Assembly (NCBI GenBank): GCA_946413885.1
Contig: CAMKMK010000157.1
Location: 1-5,467, forward strand
Direction: 5' to 3'
From: an uncultured Prevotellaceae bacterium
GTDB taxonomy: Bacteria > Bacteroidota > Bacteroidia > Bacteroidales > Bacteroidaceae
DNA length: 5,467 nucleotides
Within the stretch, counting starts at the first letter, position 1, and each line of letters opens with the position of its first letter. Below the pieces are notes generated by a model. The model was not told the DNA's origin and made no database searches. It saw only the letters and a program-made list of their open reading frames with translations. Shown here piece after piece: positions 1 to 5,467 of the stretch. Made by a program: the position numbers and the translations under genes.

Positions 1-1
1 C

Positions 2-865
2 GGCGAGGAGGGCGTACATCGCTTTGCCACGTTCAACATACGCTACTGCAACCCCAGCAACGGCGATGCTGGCGATAGGTTGTGGGCCAACAGAAAGTCT
101 TTCGTGGGACGCATCGTTACTGACTACGATTTCGATATCGTGGGCATGGAGGAGGTCCTGGGCAACAATCGCGACCCACAGTCTGGCAAATCGCAGTTGC
201 AGGATTTGCGCGATATGCTTCCTGGCTATGCCGATTGGGCGGTGGAGCGCGAAGGAAGGCAGTATGAGCACAATGTGATATTCTACAAACGGGAGAAGTA
301 TGAACTGCTTGATAAAGGGCTGTTCTATCTGAACGAGCATCCTGAGACGCCTGGTCCAGGGTGGGTGGAAAAGGAGGAACAACTGCCACGCGCGTTAGGA
401 TGGGCGCATTTGCGCGACAAGGTATCAGGCAGGGATTTCTTCTTTGCCGTCGTTCACACGAACTATGGGGCCTCGAAGTCAGGCATTGAGAGCTGCAAGC
501 TCATTGGACAGCGCATGAGTGAGATTGCAGGGCAGAAGCCTGTGGTGCTGGTGGGAGACTTTAACATGCGCCGCAACGATCATGCTGAGGCTTGGCGTGG
601 AGTGGCTTCCTGCCTGACAGATGCCGCTCTCTGCACCAAGACCTCTTGTGTTCCCAGGGGAGAAATCACCCACACGGCTTCCAACTGGCTTCCTGCAACC
701 CATCCTGGCTGCAAGGGCTCTGAGTTCGACTATGTGTTCTTCAAACACATGATTCCGCTTTCTCGTCACATCATCACGGAAGATTATGGCCGCAGCATCG
801 CACCTTCTGACCATTTCCCTCTGCTCGTCCGCTTCAGGTTTTCTCCTGAAGGAGGAGAGGAATAA
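2..865 (+). CDS. EEP-family hydrolase (endonuclease/exonuclease/phosphatase), 5' partial
   Basis: The frame is open from the window edge and ends at TAA 863-865, giving 287 visible residues; the true start and any signal peptide lie upstream. A TTG at 80 is not credible as the start because it would remove the metal-site Asn. Visible EEP motifs (numbered from base 2): FNIRY with Asn12, GMEEV with Glu51, IFY after an E-rich segment, VVHTNYG with His152, GDFN at 185-188 (bases 554-565), EFDYVFF (722-742) and SDH (806-814). This motif order and spacing match the metal-dependent EEP fold (DNase I/sphingomyelinase-like), in the uncharacterised family-1 type common in Bacteroidota. The family hydrolyses phosphoester bonds; the substrate here cannot be told. 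The usual H-x-D-H and following A-R are changed to H-T-N-Y and S-G, but the catalytic His is kept. The gene sits 19 bases before the rhamnosidase on the same strand, suggesting one operon. Family assignment is secure; specific function is unknown. Confidence 0.95.
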   Translation, partial: GEEGVHRFATFNIRYCNPSNGDAGDRLWANRKSFVGRIVTDYDFDIVGMEEVLGNNRDPQSGKSQLQDLRDMLPGYADWAVEREGRQYEHNVIFYKREKYELLDKGLFYLNEHPETPGPGWVEKEEQLPRALGWAHLRDKVSGRDFFFAVVHTNYGASKSGIESCKLIGQRMSEIAGQKPVVLVGDFNMRRNDHAEAWRGVASCLTDAALCTKTSCVPRGEITHTASNWLPATHPGCKGSEFDYVFFKHMIPLSRHIITEDYGRSIAPSDHFPLLVRFRFSPEGGEE

Positions 866-884
866 CACTTTATTGTAAACAGAT

Positions 885-3800
885 ATGAAACACATTTTCG
901 TTTTTTTCTGCCTGCTTGGCATGATTAGCTTATCCGCCTGTTCGGCAGATATCGATATCAACAGATTGCGTGTGAACAACCTGGATTCTCCCCTTGGGAT
1001 TGACCAGACACCCCGGTTCAGTTGGGTTGTTGCGACACAAGAACGTGGGGGACGTCAGACGGCCTACGAGATAGAGGTTGTCGACGAGCAGGGGACAGAA
1101 GTCTGGAATTCAGGCAAGGTGTCCTCAGCCGATTCCTACCAGATAGCATCCAAAGGCAAGGAACTGAAGTCCCAAAGCAGTTATCGATGGAGAGTCAGGA
1201 TATGGGATCAGAACGACCAATCCACCACATGGAGTGCATGGCACACTTTCGAGACGGCCATGCTGTCGCCCAACGATTGGAAAGCCCAATGGATCAGGGC
1301 TGATGAAACGAATGAAAAGGAGGAGGCCGCTCAGGTAGTCATCGCGTTCGAGCAGTCTATCCCTGCACGCTATATCCGCATGGATGCCCAGAAGCTGGGG
1401 CTTCCCGTCAGGACTGAGGGGGCGAAGTATCGCCTGCAGCTCTCTGAGATTGAGGTCCTGGATGCGGAGGGAAACAATCTGGCACTTGGCAAGAAGGCGA
1501 CCATTTCACCTGAGGAATCGCTTCCGGCATCCTGGCGTGCTGAGAACCTGACGGACGGTCGTATCATAGACAACACTTGTCTGGGTGCCACGACAACCGC
1601 TCAGGGCTCACAAACGCCCTCTGTCCCCTGCTATGCGGAGATTGACTTGGGGGAAGAAAAAAGCGTGAGTTCCGTTGTCCTCTATCCTCGTGCAGACTTG
1701 CCAGCCGAAAGCGATGCCGCCCGTTGCGCCAACTTCCCTCAGGAGTTCTCCATTTCCGTCAAACGCGATGGCGGCAGTTCCTGGAAAGTTGAATACAGTG
1801 TAAATAATTTTTCGTCACCTCTTTTTAGTAATTCCATCCATTCCACTCTTACAGCCTTTGGCTCCTCAGTCATTCTCGAGAAGCCAGTCCGCAAGGCACG
1901 GATGTATGCCTCTGGAGCAGGGAATTTCGAATTGCGCATCAACGGCAAGCGCGCGACGCATCACGTGCTGGAGCCAGGCGAATCCTATTTCCCCAAGACG
2001 GTCCTCTATGCCACCTACGATGTCACGAATCTTCTTCAAAAGGGACGCAACGCTGTCATTGCCTTTGTCGCTGGTGCCCAATACCACAATCCCAAAATGG
2101 ATCGATACCAGAAGCTGACAAACAACTTTGGGCCCCTTCGCTTCATCGGACAATTGGAAGTGGAATATAAGGACGGCACGACACAAACCTTTGCCTCTGA
2201 CGGAAGCTGGAGCTGCAGCGACAAGACTCCCTACACCTTCTGCTCCTGGTATGGAGGCGAGGACTATGATGCCAATCTTGCAACCCAAGAGTCACTTCAG
2301 GAGGAGATGGATTCCTGGCCTCATGCGGTAGTGTGCAAGGAGCCCATTGGCAAGCTGACAGCACAATTCTATCAGCCTACGGAAGTGGTGGAAACGTGGC
2401 ATCCTGTAAGTGTCAAGCCTGTGGGCGATGGGGAATATCTGGTGGATTTCGGCCAGAACTTTGCTGGGCAGTACGAGTTCACCCTGACAGGACGGAAAGG
2501 GCAGGTCATCCAGCTGTGGCCCGCTGAGCTCCTCAATGCTCAGGGCAGCATCAATCAAAATGATATTGGTACGCCCGTGTACGACCAGTACACCTTCAGC
2601 GGTGAACCTTCAGGAGAGACCTGGGGCCCCACGCTCGTCTATCATGGTTTCAGATACCTTCAGGTCAAGGGACTCGACAAGGCTCCCACCGCTGACCAGT
2701 TCGTGGCAAAACGCATACGCCTGGGGGCTGAGCAATCAGGCTCTTTCAGCTGTTCCAATGACTTGCTGAACGATGTCCACACGCTCATTGTGCGCAGCAT
2801 TGCATCCAATCTCTACAATTCCCTTACTGACTGCCCCCATCGCGAGAAACTGGGATGGCTGGAAGTGCCGCAGTTGTTGTTCAATTCGCTCGTATACAAT
2901 TTCGACCTGGCAGCCTGGATGCCTAAGATAGCGATGGACACGAGGGATTCACAATACGACAATGGCTTTGTCAACAACGTGGCTCCTGGGTTCTATCCTC
3001 AGTTGGATGATTTCTGGGGGAATGATCCATCCTGGGGTGGCAGCACGATCCTGATTCCTTACCGTTCCTATCTCGCATACGGGGATGTGCAGACATTGAA
3101 AGACCAGTACCAGACGATGAAGAAGATGATGGCTTATTACTTGACCCGCAGTTCAGGTAATCTTGTGGACATCAGGACGCTGGGTGATTGGGGGGCCTAC
3201 GACAAACGCACGTCTGTGAAATTCACCATCAACTGTACCTATTATGCATTGGCGAAAGCAATGGCTGAGATGGCAGCCATCCTTGAGCAGCCTGCCGATG
3301 CCAACTATTACAGGATTCTGGCAAATCGTATCCAGGGAGCTATCAACAAGGAGTTCTATAACAGCAAAGGGTATTATGACGCCAACACGCAAGCCTCCAA
3401 TGCAATGGCATTGTACTATGGCGTTGTGGACGAGAGAAACAGACTGAAAGTCTTGAACTCGTTGGTTCAATGTGTGAAGGATGCCAATTATCATCTTACA
3501 ACAGGTGAAGTAGCGCTGAAACCGTTGTTCATGTCCTTGGCAGAGAATGGATATAACGACATCGTCTATCGGATGGCGACAGCAGAAGATATGCCCAGCT
3601 ATGGTTACTTTGTCCGTAAGGGAGCCACTTCACTTCCTGAATTTTGGGATATGCAGGCATCGCAGAATCATTGCATGATGGGACATCTTGACGAGTGGTT
3701 CTACAGTCATCTGGGCGGCATCCAGAATGACGGATTGGCTTACGACAGCATCACCATTGCACCTTATTTCGCACCTGATCTTTCTTGGGTGAAGGCTCAT

Positions 3801-4199
3801 ATAAATACGGTAAGAGGAGAAGTGGCTGTTGAATGGGAGAAGAACGATGACAATACCATCCAACTCCATGTTGCTATTCCATTTGGCGCTGCGGCCAGCG
3901 TGATAGTCCCCAAGAATTATCACGTTACGGAAAAGGGTAACAGCCTTGCTGAAACGAAGGGTGTAAAAGGAGTTGTGGAGGAGGTTGCCAACCTTCGCAT
4001 TTCTCTTGGTTCAGGTTCTTATAGTTTCCAATTGAAAGAGGGAACGGACGGAATCGGTAGTGTCTTAAATGAAAGTCATCATTCAACGAGTGATCCTCTG
4101 ATATACAACATGAGCGGGCAAGTCGTTGGACAGAATGAATTCCCTCCTCAACATAATATCTATGTCAAAAGAGGAAAGAAATGGGCATACGTCAAATAG
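885..4199 (+). CDS. Alpha-L-rhamnosidase, GH78 family, lipoprotein
   Basis: Complete 1104-residue secreted enzyme predicted to hydrolyse terminal alpha-L-rhamnose from glycans or glycosides by the inverting GH78 mechanism. ATG 885 is the first in-frame start after TAA 876-878 and gives a type II signal peptide with lipobox LSAC (Cys19). Domains by approximate residue: Ig/Fn3-like N-domain 25-125 (PLGID, PRFSW, RWRVRIWD); discoidin-like insertion 141-330; Bac_rhamnosid_N beta-sandwich 331-480 (lectin-like; ELRING, YDVTNLL); Bac_rhamnosid concanavalin-like domain 484-600 (DFGQNFAGQ, YHGFRYLQVKG); (alpha/alpha)6 catalytic barrel 615-948; C-terminal beta-domain 949-1052; tail 1053-1104. Catalytic signature DCPHREKLGW has Asp649 and general acid Glu654; the GATSLPEFWD motif supplies probable general base Glu919; NHCMMG follows with His929. 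The residue matching Asp579 of Bacillus RhaB is Val661, preceded by Glu660. Length is at the long end for the family because of the insertion. Likely co-transcribed with the EEP gene. Exact glycan substrate is not determinable. Confidence 0.96.
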   Translation: MKHIFVFFCLLGMISLSACSADIDINRLRVNNLDSPLGIDQTPRFSWVVATQERGGRQTAYEIEVVDEQGTEVWNSGKVSSADSYQIASKGKELKSQSSYRWRVRIWDQNDQSTTWSAWHTFETAMLSPNDWKAQWIRADETNEKEEAAQVVIAFEQSIPARYIRMDAQKLGLPVRTEGAKYRLQLSEIEVLDAEGNNLALGKKATISPEESLPASWRAENLTDGRIIDNTCLGATTTAQGSQTPSVPCYAEIDLGEEKSVSSVVLYPRADLPAESDAARCANFPQEFSISVKRDGGSSWKVEYSVNNFSSPLFSNSIHSTLTAFGSSVILEKPVRKARMYASGAGNFELRINGKRATHHVLEPGESYFPKTVLYATYDVTNLLQKGRNAVIAFVAGAQYHNPKMDRYQKLTNNFGPLRFIGQLEVEYKDGTTQTFASDGSWSCSDKTPYTFCSWYGGEDYDANLATQESLQEEMDSWPHAVVCKEPIGKLTAQFYQPTEVVETWHPVSVKPVGDGEYLVDFGQNFAGQYEFTLTGRKGQVIQLWPAELLNAQGSINQNDIGTPVYDQYTFSGEPSGETWGPTLVYHGFRYLQVKGLDKAPTADQFVAKRIRLGAEQSGSFSCSNDLLNDVHTLIVRSIASNLYNSLTDCPHREKLGWLEVPQLLFNSLVYNFDLAAWMPKIAMDTRDSQYDNGFVNNVAPGFYPQLDDFWGNDPSWGGSTILIPYRSYLAYGDVQTLKDQYQTMKKMMAYYLTRSSGNLVDIRTLGDWGAYDKRTSVKFTINCTYYALAKAMAEMAAILEQPADANYYRILANRIQGAINKEFYNSKGYYDANTQASNAMALYYGVVDERNRLKVLNSLVQCVKDANYHLTTGEVALKPLFMSLAENGYNDIVYRMATAEDMPSYGYFVRKGATSLPEFWDMQASQNHCMMGHLDEWFYSHLGGIQNDGLAYDSITIAPYFAPDLSWVKAHINTVRGEVAVEWEKNDDNTIQLHVAIPFGAAASVIVPKNYHVTEKGNSLAETKGVKGVVEEVANLRISLGSGSYSFQLKEGTDGIGSVLNESHHSTSDPLIYNMSGQVVGQNEFPPQHNIYVKRGKKWAYVK
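1305..1874 (+). other. Discoidin (F5/8 type C)-like insertion inside the rhamnosidase
   Basis: Residues about 141-330 interrupt the usual direct passage from the 'DWKAQWI' strand (131-137) to the rhamnosidase beta-sandwich (restarting at KPVRKARMYASG, 333-344). The insert has discoidin hallmarks: ARYIRM (161-166), LQLSEIEVLD (184-193), NLALGKKAT (198-206), NLTDGR (221-226), AEIDLG (251-256), VVLYPR (264-269) and FSISVKRDGGSSWK (288-301). Discoidin folds usually bind carbohydrate, so a substrate-targeting role is plausible. The motif order differs from a standard domain: the normally C-terminal RYIR and LSEIEV strands come first. Boundaries are estimates from motif positions only. Confidence 0.7.
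4041..4199 (+). other. C-terminal sorting-signal-like tail of the rhamnosidase
   Basis: Residues 1053-1104 follow the last GH78 beta-domain. A short Gly/Ser/His-rich linker is followed by LIYNMSGQVVGQ (1072-1083), then NIYVKRGKKWAYVK (1091-1104). This resembles the 'Y(N/D)(L/M)xGQ/R.V ... KGIYI..GKK..vK' ends of many Prevotella and other Bacteroidota secreted proteins, related to type IX secretion C-terminal domains. The tail is less G+C-rich than the catalytic part. Resemblance is by eye; function as a sorting signal is inference. Confidence 0.6.
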
Positions 4200-4202
4200 G
4201 TT

Positions 4203-4240
4203 GAAAAGGGTTGTTTTATCTCGAAATGAAGAACCTTTTC
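4203..4240 (+). terminator. Possible weak hairpin terminator after the rhamnosidase
   Basis: Just after the TAG stop (4197-4199), GAAAAGG at 4203-4209 can pair with CCTTTTC at 4234-4240. It can be extended by TT/AA (4211-4212 with 4232-4233) around a single bulged G at 4210. The loop is about 19 bases. There is no clean T-run right after the stem (CTTGCCC follows), so it may instead be a 3'-end stabilising hairpin or chance. Position at the end of the transcription unit favours a 3'-end role. Confidence 0.35.
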
Positions 4241-4305
4241 TTGCCCATCAGGACAGAACAGAATGAGGATAAACCAATAAAGAAAGAATTTTTTAGGTCT
4301 TTTGG

Positions 4306-4344
4306 TGTGGTAAGATGAAAAAATAATTGTATTTTTGTGACGTA
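4306..4344 (+). promoter_or_regulatory. Bacteroidota-type promoter upstream of the FAS1 lipoprotein gene
   Basis: TATTTTTG at 4330-4337 is a perfect match to the TAnnTTTG -7 box recognised by the Bacteroides primary sigma factor. The -33 TTTG element is weak: TGTG at 4306-4309 gives a 20-base spacer, while an exact TTTG at 4301-4304 leaves 25, longer than usual. Transcription would start near 4344, leaving a leader of about 20 bases before ATG 4365. The surrounding sequence is AT-rich. This implies separate transcription of the downstream gene. Confidence 0.5.
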
Positions 4345-4364
4345 AACTTTTTATATCAGGCCTC

Positions 4365-5467
4365 ATGAAGAAATTGTTTTTCCTCTTAACGGTTCTTGTC
4401 CTCATAGGTTGCACGGAGGACATAGACACATCCAACCGTTACGTTTTCAAGGAGCAAACGGCGATGGGCTATCTGAAGAAGCATGCGGAGGACTACAGCA
4501 CTTACGTGGATCTCCTGTACAAGATTCCTGTCAGCAGCGTCAGCAAGACAACTGTTGGGCAACTGCTCTCTGCGCGTGGGCACTACACCATCTTCGCTCC
4601 CACGAATCAAGCCATCCAGGACTATCTGGATACCCTGGTGGTGAACGAGGTGATTCCTGAAGCATCGTGGGATGCTTTTCCCAACGAGGCCACGCGAGAT
4701 TCCATAGAGAAGGTGATTGTGCTGAACAGCGTAATAGATAGCGGCGATGACTATCATGCGTACGAGATAGGCAGTTTCCCCACCACGCAGGATGCAGAAA
4801 TACCCATTCCCAACATGTATGACCGCAAGTTGAGTATCCATTACAACGACAATGCCAACGTGGACATACTGATAAACAATTGTGCGATAGACGAGAACAA
4901 CAGGGACATCCCTGTAATCAATGGCTTCATTCATGCCGTGAAGAAGGTGATAGCACCCAGCAACAATACGCTGGCAACCCTGTTCACCAACATCAAGCGA
5001 GACAATATAGAAGGGTATCATGTGATGGCGCTGTTGGTGAATGCCATAGGTCTGATTGATTCGTTGAAGGCTTACCGTGATGAGGTTTACGAGGAAATCT
5101 ATCTGGCAGGTCGCATTCCTGATGAGAATTTCACCTATAAAGGTTATGCCCCCCAGCACCGCTATTTTGGTTTCACCTGCTTTGCTGAGACGGATGAGTT
5201 CTGGAGTGAGACGTTGGGTAAACCTGCCTTGGATATCACGGTTGAGGATGTGCGCCAATACGTGGCTGGTCTGGGTGTCTATCCTGATGCGATAGACAAC
5301 GAGGACTACCAGAACGAGAACAACCTGCTGAACCGTTTCGTTACTTATCACTTCCTGCCTGAGCGGTTGGCTACAGATAGATTGGTGCTTCACTACAACG
5401 AGAAGGGCAACAATCCGACTACCCGCGAACTGGGTGTGGCAATGTGTGAGTACTACACCACGATGGG
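4365..5467 (+). CDS. Fasciclin (FAS1) domain lipoprotein, 3' partial
   Basis: Open from ATG 4365 to the window edge without a stop; 367 full codons are visible. The N-terminus is a lipoprotein signal, MKKLFFLL then lipobox LIGC with Cys16, followed by TEDID, so it should be lipid-anchored in the outer membrane. Repeat 1 spans roughly residues 34-196: LKKHAEDYSTYVDLL, the FAS1 hallmark YTIFAPTNQAI (74-84), a central LNSVI segment (120-124) and the closing NGFIHAVKKVI. Repeat 2 starts near 200 (LATLFTNIK) with the weaker hallmark FTCFAETDEFW (270-280) and the closing FVTYHFL (325-331). FAS1 domains mediate adhesion or protein/glycan binding; no catalytic residues are expected. Bacteroidota FAS1 lipoproteins often lie beside SusC/SusD genes, which would be downstream here (inference). 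The start is supported by the signal peptide and the promoter box 28 bases upstream; no Shine-Dalgarno is evident. The second repeat is divergent. Confidence 0.92.
   Translation, partial: MKKLFFLLTVLVLIGCTEDIDTSNRYVFKEQTAMGYLKKHAEDYSTYVDLLYKIPVSSVSKTTVGQLLSARGHYTIFAPTNQAIQDYLDTLVVNEVIPEASWDAFPNEATRDSIEKVIVLNSVIDSGDDYHAYEIGSFPTTQDAEIPIPNMYDRKLSIHYNDNANVDILINNCAIDENNRDIPVINGFIHAVKKVIAPSNNTLATLFTNIKRDNIEGYHVMALLVNAIGLIDSLKAYRDEVYEEIYLAGRIPDENFTYKGYAPQHRYFGFTCFAETDEFWSETLGKPALDITVEDVRQYVAGLGVYPDAIDNEDYQNENNLLNRFVTYHFLPERLATDRLVLHYNEKGNNPTTRELGVAMCEYYTTM

Noticed and set aside
80..82. TTG as the start codon of the EEP gene
   Set aside because: The frame is open upstream to the window edge and includes the conserved FNIRY metal-site strand, so the gene begins before the window.
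842..858. Short hairpin (TCTCCT/AGGAGA) at the end of the EEP gene as a terminator
   Set aside because: It lies inside coding sequence with no T-run after it, and the next gene starts 19 bases after the stop, favouring read-through.
850..860. Purine-rich GGAGGAGAGG as a ribosome binding site for the rhamnosidase
   Set aside because: It ends about 24 bases before ATG 885, too far for normal use, and no in-frame start lies closer because TAA 876-878 interrupts the frame. It is simply the Gly-Gly-Glu-Glu end of the EEP gene.
479..979. Minus-strand open frame of 166 residues across the EEP/rhamnosidase junction
   Set aside because: It overlaps conserved EEP motifs and the rhamnosidase signal peptide on the other strand, and its translation shows no family features.
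1866..2288. Minus-strand open frame of 140 residues inside the rhamnosidase
   Set aside because: It lies opposite well-conserved GH78 beta-sandwich sequence, and its translation shows no recognisable features.
4386..5393. Long minus-strand open frame of 335 residues opposite the FAS1 gene
   Set aside because: The + strand frame encodes a lipoprotein signal and FAS1 hallmarks through the whole stretch. The minus-strand translation shows no recognisable domain and is best explained as an antisense shadow.

Overview
The window looks like chromosomal DNA of a gut- or rumen-type Bacteroidota, most likely a Prevotella/Segatella/Xylanibacter relative or a Bacteroides. Four things point there: two lipoprotein signal peptides on carbohydrate-associated proteins, a perfect Bacteroides-type TAnnTTTG promoter box, no Shine-Dalgarno sequences at convenient spacing, and a GH78 enzyme of the Bacteroidota type with a 'YNMSGQ...GKK..YVK' C-terminal tail. 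Genus is inference. All genes are on the + strand.

Layout. (1) 2-865: the C-terminal portion of an endonuclease/exonuclease/phosphatase (EEP) superfamily hydrolase; its N-terminus lies before the window. (2) 885-4199: a complete 1104-residue alpha-L-rhamnosidase (GH78 architecture) with a lipoprotein signal, starting only 19 bases after the EEP stop, so the two are probably co-transcribed. It carries a roughly 190-residue discoidin-like insertion near the N-terminus and a sorting-signal-like tail. (3) 4200-4364: the only real intergenic gap, AT-rich, with a possible weak hairpin terminator just after the rhamnosidase and a good -7 promoter box just before the next gene. (4) 4365-5467: a lipoprotein with two fasciclin (FAS1)-like repeats, open at the window end.

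Together this reads as part of a glycan-utilisation region. The rhamnosidase would remove terminal alpha-L-rhamnose from plant pectin, arabinogalactan or a glycoside, outside the cytoplasm. The EEP hydrolase would cleave a phosphodiester or phosphomonoester of unknown identity. The FAS1 lipoprotein would be a surface or periplasmic adhesion/binding component, probably opening a separate transcription unit. No SusC/SusD pair, regulator, RNA gene, CRISPR array or mobile element is visible here, so assignment to a polysaccharide utilisation locus is inference.

I found no clearly new system. The points most worth a second look are the permuted-looking discoidin insertion in the rhamnosidase, the coexistence of a lipobox and a T9SS-like C-terminal tail on the same enzyme, and the altered active-site loop of the EEP protein.
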